Positions 7,591 through 14,800 of a stretch of DNA of 64,000 bases are shown here, one piece after another. The position numbers were made by a program, and so were the translations under genes. The stretch's first letter is position 1. Each line of letters starts with the position of its first letter. The stretch comes from Rhodocyclaceae bacterium (GTDB lineage: Bacteria > Pseudomonadota > Gammaproteobacteria > Burkholderiales > Rhodocyclaceae), in contig JAGTRP010000006.1 in the NCBI GenBank assembly GCA_018261935.1, positions 1 through 64,000 of the forward strand. Direction: 5' to 3'. The notes below the pieces were generated by a model that was not told where the DNA came from, ran no database searches, and worked only from the letters and a program-made list of their open reading frames with translations.

Positions 7591-8181
7591 TCACTTGATG
7601 CTGGCGTAGTAGTTGGCGATGGCTTCGAGCTCATCGCGGGACAGCGGCTTCATCTTGTCCGCCTTCTTCTCGGACATCTTGCGCTTGCCATCGGCGTAAT
7701 CCGCCATCTGGATCTGCAGGTACTTGAGCCATTGCCCGGCCACCACGGCGGCGTTCTCGTCGAACTCCTTGCCGCTTTCCAGATGGCAGCGCTTGCAGTG
7801 GCGCTCGTGCAGGGTCTTGCCCTTCGCCACCATGGCGAGATCGAGGCTCTGGGCAGCTGCCGGCGCCGCCTTCTGCTTGGAGAAGAAGTCGGCCATGGCT
7901 TCGATCTCGGCATCGCTGTAGCCCTTGGCCAGGCGCCCCATCACCGACGAAGGCCGCTCGCCGCTCTTGAAGCCCTTCATGGCCTCGGCGATGGCGACCC
8001 GGTTTTGCCCTGCCAGGGAAGGCATGCTGAAACCGGCGCTGACGCCGTTGGTACCGTGACAACCGGCACAGGCATTGGACAGCATTTCCGGCGTCGCCGG
8101 CGCCGCCTGGACAACAGACCCCGCAGCAAGCACTGCGAGGGTCACCAACACACGACTCCAGCTGCTTATTATTTGCTTCAT
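7591..8181 (-). CDS. fccA: Flavocytochrome c sulfide dehydrogenase, diheme cytochrome subunit
   Basis: Protein of 196 aa with a signal peptide (residues 1-26, ending VQA) and two c-type heme sites, CAGCH at 38-42 and CKRCH at 129-133, each in a c553/c4-like domain with distal methionine regions. The length and the immediate position before fccB identify it as the cytochrome subunit that takes electrons from the FccB flavin and passes them to soluble cytochrome c. A generic diheme cytochrome c4 would look similar, but the pairing with fccB decides it. The stop overlaps the region of an alternative fccB start. Confidence 0.88.
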   Translation of the reverse strand: MKQIISSWSRVLVTLAVLAAGSVVQAAPATPEMLSNACAGCHGTNGVSAGFSMPSLAGQNRVAIAEAMKGFKSGERPSSVMGRLAKGYSDAEIEAMADFFSKQKAAPAAAQSLDLAMVAKGKTLHERHCKRCHLESGKEFDENAAVVAGQWLKYLQIQMADYADGKRKMSEKKADKMKPLSRDELEAIANYYASIK

Positions 8182-8253
8182 TGATTGCTCCTCCTCTAAG
8201 GTGGCCGACGGAACCGCCGGCCGACACCTGCCCTGCTCGCCCAGCTGTAAGGC

Positions 8254-9267
8254 TTACTGCTTGACGACGTTGATATCCGCCTTGGGATCGTCAAGGGCCA
8301 TGGAATAGCCGAGCGAGACGTGATGGAAGCGTGCGTTCGCGTAATCCTCGTGGATCGCGAATCCGATGTTGTACTTCTTGCCCTCAGCCAGGGTGTGGTC
8401 GCCCTTGCCGGCGCCGGCGAGGGTGCGCTCGAAGGTCACCACCCACTTGTTGCCCTGCCGGCTGCCTTCGGCCTTGACCAGGCTCTTGCCGCCGTCCATG
8501 TGGCGGGACTCGAGGACGTAGCCGTCCACCGGCTTCTCGCCCTTGCCGCTGCGGAATTGCATGAGGTCGAGGAACTTGCCGTCCTTGAGGGCGGCTTCGA
8601 TGTCGGCGTCGGACTTCAGCTTGTCCCAGCCGCCCCGGGGCTTCTTGGTCATTTCCACCCCGTTGCGGGATTCCCGGAGATACTTGGTGACTCCATCATC
8701 CCAGCCGAGGGCCTTGGCCTTGGGGTTGGACTTGGCGTTGGCCGAGGCATCCGGCATGGTCCGCAGGTCCATGTGGCAGGTGGCCCAGCAGCCGGTGAGC
8801 TTGACGTCCTGCACCTTGTTCTCGTCGAACATGACGGTGAACTTCACTTCGTTCTTGGGATCGGCCTTCTTTTCGCCGCCACCCTTCGCCGCTTCCCACT
8901 CGAAGCGCAGATAGAGCTTCTTGCCGTCGTGGGCCGCCTGCACGCTGACGGGCATGGCGCCGCCCTTACCCTTGGGAGGCGTTGTCTCCAGTTGGGCCTT
9001 GGCGTTGCCCACCGGCTTGCCCGCGACCATCTTGTTGCCGATGTCCACGGCATCCTCGTCGTGGCAGTAGACGCAGCTGCGGTTCTTTTCCAGCATCTGG
9101 TTGGCCGCAGAATGATCGTCCTTGTTCAGGATCCATTCCAGCCCAGAGGGTCCGGGAAAGAAGGCCGGCAGCTTCTTGGCCGGCACCTTGCTCCAGTCGG
9201 GGGCGGCCAGGGCGGCACCAGCCCCCAGACAGCCGACCAGCAACAGCGACAGTTTGGTCATTTTCAT
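8254..9267 (-). CDS. Periplasmic cytochrome c with EB_dh (ethylbenzene dehydrogenase-related) heme domain
   Basis: Protein of 337 aa with a signal peptide (residues 1-22). The N-terminal part has one standard heme site, CVYCH at 65-69. The rest resembles the EB_dh/DMSO-reductase-related heme-binding domain, with GCWATCHMDLR at 159-169, a CxxxCH spacing rather than CxxCH. The same family motif CxATCH is seen in other members, so this is probably real. I start it at the ATG behind GGAGGAGA; a longer frame lacks a ribosome site. It lies between fccA and a NapC-type gene on the same strand, so it probably carries electrons in the periplasm. No catalytic molybdenum subunit is encoded with it. Confidence 0.78.
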   Translation of the reverse strand: MKMTKLSLLLVGCLGAGAALAAPDWSKVPAKKLPAFFPGPSGLEWILNKDDHSAANQMLEKNRSCVYCHDEDAVDIGNKMVAGKPVGNAKAQLETTPPKGKGGAMPVSVQAAHDGKKLYLRFEWEAAKGGGEKKADPKNEVKFTVMFDENKVQDVKLTGCWATCHMDLRTMPDASANAKSNPKAKALGWDDGVTKYLRESRNGVEMTKKPRGGWDKLKSDADIEAALKDGKFLDLMQFRSGKGEKPVDGYVLESRHMDGGKSLVKAEGSRQGNKWVVTFERTLAGAGKGDHTLAEGKKYNIGFAIHEDYANARFHHVSLGYSMALDDPKADINVVKQ

Positions 9268-9369
9268 ATTTTGTCTCCTCCATCTCCTCGGTTGTCCGCT
9301 GCAACGGAGTGCTGCCACGGCACCGAATTTATAGTGAAAGAGAGGGATTCCCCCTCTCTTCTTGCAACC

Positions 9370-10029
9370 TTATCCCTGCCTGGCGGCCTCCTGACCCTCG
9401 GCGGCCCCTTGTTGCTTCTTACCGCCCTCCTCGTCCGCACCGATGTGAACCGCCTTGTGGGCGATGCCCTTGTGGCAGTCGATACAGGTCTTGTTGTCCT
9501 CGACCGCTTCTTCGTGCTTGCGGTACGAGCGCTTCTTCTGCTTGTCCTTGTCCATGGTCTCGAACTTGTGGCAGTTGCGGCATTCCCGGGAATCCGCCGC
9601 CTTCATCCTCGCCCATTCGCGCTTGGCCATCTCGAGGCGATAGGCTTCGAATTTTTCCGGCGTATCCACCGAGCCCGTCAGGTGACCATAGACATCCCGA
9701 GCTGCCACCACCTTGCGGGTCAGCTTGCGGGCGTAGTCATTGGGGGTTTTGCTGCTGGCCACGTGGCAGTCCGGGCAACCGACTGTGGTTCCGGAGCGGT
9801 TGGTGTAATGCACCGTCTTCTTGTATTCCTCGTAGGGAATGGTCATCTCGTGGCAGGAGAGGCAGAACTCGGTCCGGTTGGTCCATTCCATGCCGGTATT
9901 GAGGCCGCCCCAGATAGCGATGCCGCAGAAAAGGCCGAACAGCACCAGAAGGGCAATCGACTTCCGCGGATGGGCTGCCAGCCAGCCATGCCAGGTGTTC
10001 TTCCCCGTCCCTGCTCCTCTGTCGTACAT
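9370..10029 (-). CDS. NapC/NirT-family tetraheme cytochrome c
   Basis: Protein of 219 aa with one N-terminal membrane anchor (about 25-45) and four CxxCH sites: CLSCH 56-60, CPDCH 85-89, CRNCH 150-154 and CIDCH 182-186. The FCLSCHEMTIPYEEY sequence is diagnostic of NapC/NirT quinol dehydrogenases, which exchange electrons between the quinone pool and periplasmic redox proteins. A charged Gln/Ala-rich tail follows the last heme. It precedes the EB_dh-type cytochrome and fccAB, so it could link them to the quinone pool. No nitrate or nitrite reductase is encoded nearby. Operator-like repeats lie about 100-130 bases upstream. Confidence 0.9.
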   Translation of the reverse strand: MYDRGAGTGKNTWHGWLAAHPRKSIALLVLFGLFCGIAIWGGLNTGMEWTNRTEFCLSCHEMTIPYEEYKKTVHYTNRSGTTVGCPDCHVASSKTPNDYARKLTRKVVAARDVYGHLTGSVDTPEKFEAYRLEMAKREWARMKAADSRECRNCHKFETMDKDKQKKRSYRKHEEAVEDNKTCIDCHKGIAHKAVHIGADEEGGKKQQGAAEGQEAARQG

Positions 10030-10133
10030 CGTCCCTCTTTCCTTTTATAGCGGCCAAAAAAGCGTCTTCGCGCCTCTCGGTAGTTTCGGGACGCCCCTCT
10101 GAGGTGTCCATAACCCTCTTTATCCAAAAAGCA

Positions 10134-10162
10134 CTACCTCAAAGGATTACCCCATTGGTCTA
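10134..10162. promoter_or_regulatory. Overlapping operator candidates upstream of NapC-type gene
   Basis: CTACCT-CAAA-GGATTA (10134-10149) and TTACCC-CATT-GGTCTA (10147-10162) both resemble the CTACCC-N4-GGGTAG element, with 3 to 4 mismatches in the arms. They lie upstream of the NapC-type gene, and the second overlaps the stop codon of the dioxygenase gene. These are the weakest members of the set. Confidence 0.3.
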
Positions 10163-11089
10163 CACTCTGAAGCTCCCGAGGGTCCCGGCGATGCGATCGT
10201 AATAACGGGCCCGGTAGAGCAGGCGCCGCCCCCCCTCGGCATCGTCGAAGCCAGCGCGGTCATGGAGGACGTTGTTGCAGACCAGGCCCATACCGGCCGT
10301 CATCCCCAGGCGGTACACATGCGGCCCACCGCCGTCGAGGATGGCCCGCAGGCTGGCAACGGCCTCCCTTGTCACGGGGTCGTCGTGCCACTCGATGCTG
10401 CGGGTACGGGCCGTGTAGCGCATGTGCAGGTCGCCGCTGGCGGGATCGACGGAAAACACCGGGCCGGCCTGGGCGGCGCGGGCGACCCCCGACTCGTCCG
10501 TGCGCGCGGGGATGGTCATGGCCGCAGGCGACATCAGGGCACGGATGGCTTCCGGGTTCCCGTCCCGCAGGAGGATGTAGGCGATCTCGTGGTCCATCAG
10601 GGCGTTCTCGCCCCCCGCCGACGCCGGCCGCACGCAGTGCAGGACCATGCCGCGCACCTGCCGCTCGGGCGGGTTGTAGTAGCCGTCGGTATGCCAGCGA
10701 ATGGGCTTGTGGGTGTAGGGGATGAAATCCGCCCGTGCTCCCTCTTCCTGGCTCCGGGGCGTGATGCTGCTCACCCCGTCCTGGTCAGCCAGCCAGTTCG
10801 AATCGAGCCGGGCGAGCCCCAGGTGCTTGCCCAACCGCCGGGGAATGTCCTTGTCCTCGTCGGGACAGGCGCTGGCATAGATGGCCATGTTGGCGGTGCG
10901 GCAGCGCGACACCAGGGCTGACAATTCAGCAGCGGTCGGAGCCCGGGGATCGCGCACCTCGACAACCAAATCCTCGGCCCGGGCCGGCGCATTGGCCAGT
11001 TTCCAGTCCCGCCAGCGCCGATAGGTATCGGCATCGGCGAGGTCGAAGGGCGAGGCGGCGGCAGAAGGTGGCGGGAATCGGGCGGTCAT
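10160..11089 (-). CDS. TauD/TfdA-family Fe(II)/2-oxoglutarate dioxygenase
   Basis: Protein of 309 aa with the 2-His-1-carboxylate iron site: WHTDG gives His133 and Asp135, and LHDRAGF gives the distal His near 276. Arg residues for 2-oxoglutarate follow (RRLLYRARYY). TauD/TfdA enzymes hydroxylate substrates such as taurine, other sulfonates or betaines, which can release sulfite. The gene lies 9 bases after an unknown gene in an operon of sulfur-transfer proteins, which would suit release of sulfite from an organosulfonate, but no sulfonate transporter is encoded here. The substrate is unknown. Confidence 0.8.
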   Translation of the reverse strand: MTARFPPPSAAASPFDLADADTYRRWRDWKLANAPARAEDLVVEVRDPRAPTAAELSALVSRCRTANMAIYASACPDEDKDIPRRLGKHLGLARLDSNWLADQDGVSSITPRSQEEGARADFIPYTHKPIRWHTDGYYNPPERQVRGMVLHCVRPASAGGENALMDHEIAYILLRDGNPEAIRALMSPAAMTIPARTDESGVARAAQAGPVFSVDPASGDLHMRYTARTRSIEWHDDPVTREAVASLRAILDGGGPHVYRLGMTAGMGLVCNNVLHDRAGFDDAEGGRRLLYRARYYDRIAGTLGSFRV

Positions 11090-11098
11090 GGACAGCCT

Positions 11099-11701
11099 CT
11101 ATTCCCCGCCTGCCGCCCGGCGGCGCGGCTTGGGGTCGATGCCCAGGAGGCCGCGCAGGCCCCGTTCCACCACTTCCACCGCTTCCGGCGCCTGGATGGA
11201 CATGATGGCGTCCAGGACCCAGCGGCGATCATCCGGATCGGTGAGCACCGCCTCGATGCGGCTTCCGAAGTAGCGCCGGAAGCCGAAATCGGGGCCGTCG
11301 TCGCCGTAGTCGAATTCGGCATATTCGGCCATGCGGGCGTTGAGGAGATCGATGAAGCGGCGCCTGTGCCCTCCGTTTTCCACGGGGCCGACGAGGTGAT
11401 CCAGGTTTTCCTGGTAGATTTCAGACAGGCGCTTGGCCAGGGCGGCCATGAAGGCCTGCCGCCATTCCGCCTGGTCGTGGCGATAGACGATGCGGTCAGC
11501 GGCGGTGATCAGGAACAGCAGGAATTCGGTCAGGACCCCGAGGTACGGCGTGCCGACCTGGACATCGAATTTGGCCTTGCGCACCGACTGCAGGCCGTGG
11601 GCCGCCGCCTTCCAGACGGCGACAGCGGTAGCGCCGGCGGCGTCGGCGGCGCTGCGCTCGCTGTCCTCCTTGAACCAGTGGCGCTTGATACGGACGCTCA
11701 T
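11099..11701 (-). CDS. Conserved-looking protein of unknown function in sulfur operon
   Basis: I do not recognise this 200-aa protein. It is soluble, without a signal peptide, and rich in charged and aromatic residues, with a helical segment FLLFLITAADRIVYRH (about 61-76), an acidic-aromatic stretch YAEFDYGDDGPDFGFRRYFG (about 127-146), and a basic C-terminus (KPRRRAA). It has no cysteine, so it is not itself a sulfur carrier. The gene lies 9 bases downstream of the tandem TusA gene and 9 bases upstream of the TauD-type gene, so it belongs to that operon and probably serves the same process. Confidence 0.65.
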   Translation of the reverse strand: MSVRIKRHWFKEDSERSAADAAGATAVAVWKAAAHGLQSVRKAKFDVQVGTPYLGVLTEFLLFLITAADRIVYRHDQAEWRQAFMAALAKRLSEIYQENLDHLVGPVENGGHRRRFIDLLNARMAEYAEFDYGDDGPDFGFRRYFGSRIEAVLTDPDDRRWVLDAIMSIQAPEAVEVVERGLRGLLGIDPKPRRRAAGGE

Positions 11702-11710
11702 GGGACTCCG

Positions 11711-12199
11711 TCAGGGTTTCTTGATGTAGAACTCGTGCTCGAGGGGACCGACCTGCACCACCTCCAGCAGGTCGAGACCGGTATTGCGGGCCCAGCCCTC
11801 GACATCGTCCCGGGTGCCCGTGCAATTGCTGACGAGGCGCAGGACCTCTCCCGCCTTCATGCCATTGACCAGCTTCTTGGCCTCCAGGATGGGACCCGGG
11901 CAGACCGAACCCCGCATGTCCAGGCTGATATGGGCCTGGCGCCGGTGGACGGCGCCGCGCTTGATGAAATAGCCGCTGCTGCCGTCGGCGAAGCGCTCCG
12001 TCTTGACCACCCGGTTGCCGGTATTGCCGGCCCAGGCGTAGAGGTCGTCCTCGGTGCCGGGACAGTTAGAGATGAGGAGGAGTATCTGCCCCTCCTCCAG
12101 TTCGTCGATCACCTTCTTGGCCCCGATGATGGGTCCCGGGCAGGTCAGCCCGGTCACGTTCAGGGTCACAGCCGGCTGCAGTGCGAGCTCTTCCACCAT
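11711..12199 (-). CDS. Tandem (two-domain) TusA protein
   Basis: Protein of 162 aa built from two consecutive TusA domains, each with the sulfur-accepting cysteine: LTCPGPIIGAKK near residue 19 and SVCPGPILEAKK near 99. Each domain also has a second cysteine in a matching place, LLISNCPGTEDD near 43 and RLVSNCTGTRDD near 123, which TusA itself lacks. Single-domain TusA is about 75-80 aa. Two domains could pass a persulfide between themselves or bind two acceptors at once. The start is the ATG behind GGAGAAGGAAAA. Its neighbours are the Cas6-like gene and an unknown gene on the same strand. Confidence 0.85.
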   Translation of the reverse strand: MVEELALQPAVTLNVTGLTCPGPIIGAKKVIDELEEGQILLLISNCPGTEDDLYAWAGNTGNRVVKTERFADGSSGYFIKRGAVHRRQAHISLDMRGSVCPGPILEAKKLVNGMKAGEVLRLVSNCTGTRDDVEGWARNTGLDLLEVVQVGPLEHEFYIKKP

Positions 12200-12233
12200 T
12201 TTTCCTTCTCCGCTTGATGTGGCCATGCGCCGA

Positions 12234-12890
12234 TCAATCCGGATCGGCGCCCAGCCCTTCGATGATTTTGTGATGCACGAAGACCCCGCAGCCGAGGCGC
12301 CGCTCCGGCCCCAGGCCCCGGGCCTGCACCAGCAGCGAGTGGGCCGGCGACAGATCGTGCAGCACTAGGCCGAACCCCCGGATCTCCCGTACTCCATCCC
12401 CCAGGATCTCGGGCCGGTCGCAAATGAGGCGGGCCTTGACGCCAAGCACTTCCAGCTGGAAGGAGACCGCCTCTACGAAACCCTGCTCGTCGCCGGCGGA
12501 AGTCGCCACATTCCAGGCCCGCAGGGTAGCGAAGGGCTCGATGGGCCGGGGCTTGGCGGCGCCGAGGCGCACGCTCTCCGGGCCGATGGCTAGGCTTCGC
12601 CCGCTCAGGGCCAGGGCCGCCTCCACCCGCTCCGCCGGCAGGCGCAGCACCAGCTTGGCCCGGCGGGGCAGCATGAGACCGAAATCGGTCACCGGCCCGC
12701 GGATCGGATGAACGCCAAAGTTTTCCTCTTCCGCCAGCCAGGGCAGCGCTTCCAGCAGCGCCGCCTCGAGGGCGAAGGGATAATGGTGGGGCAGACTGTC
12801 GCCCTCCAGCGCGAAGGACAGGTCCACCATCGCTGCCGGCATCGATTTTTCAACCGCCCCGGCCGCGCGCAACGTAGACATCAGCGACAT
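12234..12890 (-). CDS. Cas6/Cmx6-like RAMP-fold protein, stand-alone
   Basis: Protein of 218 aa that resembles the Cas6/Cmx6 group (the type I-MYXAN CRISPR Cas6 family): an N-terminal MVDLSFALEGDSLP followed by ALPWL and GVHPIRG, a middle LPRRAKLVLRLP, and a C-terminal glycine-rich block GLGPERRLGCGVFVHHKI typical of Cas6 RAMP folds. Cas6 enzymes cut CRISPR repeat RNA, but no array and no other cas gene lies in this window. The gene overlaps a small gene by ATGA and precedes the tandem TusA gene by about 35 bases. A role in the sulfur operon rather than CRISPR is an inference. Identification rests on remembered family motifs. Confidence 0.65.
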   Translation of the reverse strand: MSLMSTLRAAGAVEKSMPAAMVDLSFALEGDSLPHHYPFALEAALLEALPWLAEEENFGVHPIRGPVTDFGLMLPRRAKLVLRLPAERVEAALALSGRSLAIGPESVRLGAAKPRPIEPFATLRAWNVATSAGDEQGFVEAVSFQLEVLGVKARLICDRPEILGDGVREIRGFGLVLHDLSPAHSLLVQARGLGPERRLGCGVFVHHKIIEGLGADPD

Positions 12891-13144
12891 CAGGCCTGCC
12901 CTTCCCCGGCAGTCTGCTCAGCCGCCCAACTCACCATGGCCTGGCCCCAGTAACCTGCCGTCACCGGATCGATATCAAAGATGGTGAAGCGCTTGCCCTC
13001 GCGGATGCGCAGTCGCAGCAGCCGCATGCCGCCGTGGGCGTATTCCACTTGCTGCAGGTCGATTTCCTGGCCGCCGATGGGCACGCGAAAACGGTCGATG
13101 GGGGTCAGCGCCAACTTGTCGTCGGCGGCGGGCAGGTCGGTCAT
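12890..13144 (-). CDS. Small unknown protein translationally coupled to the Cas6-like gene
   Basis: Unrecognised 84-aa soluble protein with the segments IDRFRVPIGGQEIDLQQVEY (about 15-34) and LRIREGKRFTIFDIDPVTAG (about 44-63), followed by WGQAMVSWA. It has no cysteine. The start is the ATG behind CGGAG at 13144; the longer frame begins in the promoter region. Its TGA overlaps the ATG of the Cas6-like gene (ATGA), so the two are translated together and probably work together. It is the first gene of the leftward operon that diverges from dsrA. Confidence 0.65.
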   Translation of the reverse strand: MTDLPAADDKLALTPIDRFRVPIGGQEIDLQQVEYAHGGMRLLRLRIREGKRFTIFDIDPVTAGYWGQAMVSWAAEQTAGEGQA

Positions 13145-13289
13145 GGCAACACTCCGGCCGGTACGTCCCTGGGGCTGGCAAGGGCCATCTTCAAGCAGCA
13201 TTTCGGACGTCTCCCGGCAAATCTAGATGCCCCCTATTGGGCGCAAAGATCGAAGCTGCGTCCATATCCAATCCGGGGTAGAAATCGGC

Positions 13290-13305
13290 TAACCCCAGTG
13301 GGTAG
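13290..13305. promoter_or_regulatory. Operator candidate upstream of dsrA
   Basis: TAACCC-CAGT-GGGTAG matches the CTACCC-N4-GGGTAG inverted repeat at ten of twelve arm positions. It lies 183 bases before dsrA and 145 bases before the divergent small gene, within a 344-base gene-free region (13145-13488), so it could act on both transcripts. Confidence 0.5.
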
Positions 13306-13336
13306 TTTCTTTACCCCCCTATCCGGTCTATTTCTA

Positions 13337-13360
13337 CTAACCATCGAGAGGGATGGTTAG
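13337..13360. repeat. Inverted repeat in the dsrA leader region
   Basis: CTAACCATC and GATGGTTAG form perfect 9-bp arms around GAGAGG. The element sits about 130 bases before the dsrA start. It may be a second regulator site or an RNA stem-loop in the leader; it is not followed by a T-tract. Nothing else is evident between 13361 and the dsrA ribosome site GAGGAGAA. Confidence 0.45.
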
Positions 13361-13488
13361 CTGCCAGGGGCAACCATTAGCATTTCCTCATCGTCGAGCG
13401 GTGTCGCAGCCCACCACCGTACCGACCCGCCGAAGCCCTACACGCCCATGCCAGCAAGGCCGGGCACATCGACCGAGGAGAATGGTTC

Positions 13489-14781
13489 ATGGCAAAAGAA
13501 ATGCACGAAACGCCGAATCTAGATGAGCTGGAGAGCGGCCCCTGGCCTAGCTTCGTTACCGGGCTCAAGCGCCTGGCGAAGGACAAGGGATATATGGTCG
13601 ACCTGCTCGGCCAGCTGGAAACCTCCTACAAGACCCGCAAAGGCTACTGGAAGGGCGGCACCGTCAGCGTCTTCGGCTACGGCGGCGGCGTCATTCCCCG
13701 CTTCACCGAGCTGAAGGACGAGAACGGCGAGCCGGCCTTCCCCGAGGCCGCCGAGTTCCACACCCTGCGGATCATGCCGCCCCCCGGCATGCACTACAAC
13801 ACCGACATCCTGCGCAAGTTCTGCGATATCTGGGAACGCCACGGCTCGGGCCTCATCGCCCTCCATGGCCAGTCCGGCGACATCATGCTGCAGGGCTGCA
13901 CCACCGAGAATGTCCAGAAGGCCTGGGACGAGATCAACGTCCTCGGCTTCGACCTGGGCGGCGCCGGCCCGGCCGTGCGTACCTCCATGTCCTGCTGCGG
14001 CGCCGCCCGTTGCGAGCAGTCCTGCTACAACGAGCCGGAAGCCCACCGGGTCGTCATCAACAACTTCCTGGACGACATCCACCGCCCGGCCCTGCCCTAC
14101 AAGTTCAAGTTCAAGTTCTCCGGCTGCCCGAACGACTGCATGAACTCCATCCAGCGGGCAGATATGGCGGTCATCGGCACCTGGCGCGACAACATGCAGA
14201 CCGACGAGGCCCTGGCCAAGAAGTGGTTCGCCAAGCACGGCATGAACGAACTGGTGAACGACGTCGTCGCCCGCTGCCCCACCAAGGCCATCCAGCTGAA
14301 GGAAGTCAAGGACGTCAAGGCTGGCGACTCCATTTCTGCCGTCGCCGTCAGCGACACCCACTGCCTTGAGATCGACAACCGCGACTGCGTGCGCTGCATG
14401 CACTGCATCAACGTCATGACCGGCGCCCTGGCTCCCGGCAAGGACCGCGGCGCCGCCATCCTGGTGGGCGGCAAGCGCACCCTCAAGATCGGCGACCTGA
14501 TGGGCACCCTGATCGTGCCCTTCATGAAACTCGACACCGACGAGGACCGCGAGAAGCTGGTTGAGCTGGGCAAGACCATGCTCGACTTCTTCGCCGACAA
14601 CGCCCTCGAACATGAACGCACCGGCGAAATGATCGAACGCATCGGCCTGGTGGCCTTCCTTGAAGGCATCGGCCTCGAGGTGGATCCGAACATGGTGTCC
14701 CAGCCCCGTACCAACCCCTACGTCCGCATGGACGGCTGGGACGAGGAAGTCGCCAAGATCAACGCCAAGCAAAACGCCTGA
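13489..14781 (+). CDS. dsrA: Reverse dissimilatory sulfite reductase alpha subunit
   Basis: Protein of 430 aa, a typical DsrA length. The siroheme-[4Fe-4S] site is complete: Cys169-x5-Cys175 (within SCCGAARC) and Cys213-x3-Cys217 (SGCPNDC). An inserted ferredoxin domain has Cys263 (ARCPTKAI) and DCVRCMHC at 300-306. With DsrB it forms the cytoplasmic alpha2beta2 enzyme that oxidises persulfide sulfur bound to DsrC to sulfite. The oxidative direction is inferred from dsrEFH and dsrL in the same operon. It is the first gene of the long dsr operon, behind GAGGAG. Confidence 0.97.
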   Translation: MAKEMHETPNLDELESGPWPSFVTGLKRLAKDKGYMVDLLGQLETSYKTRKGYWKGGTVSVFGYGGGVIPRFTELKDENGEPAFPEAAEFHTLRIMPPPGMHYNTDILRKFCDIWERHGSGLIALHGQSGDIMLQGCTTENVQKAWDEINVLGFDLGGAGPAVRTSMSCCGAARCEQSCYNEPEAHRVVINNFLDDIHRPALPYKFKFKFSGCPNDCMNSIQRADMAVIGTWRDNMQTDEALAKKWFAKHGMNELVNDVVARCPTKAIQLKEVKDVKAGDSISAVAVSDTHCLEIDNRDCVRCMHCINVMTGALAPGKDRGAAILVGGKRTLKIGDLMGTLIVPFMKLDTDEDREKLVELGKTMLDFFADNALEHERTGEMIERIGLVAFLEGIGLEVDPNMVSQPRTNPYVRMDGWDEEVAKINAKQNA

Positions 14782-14800
14782 GCCCAGGGAGACGAAAAAG

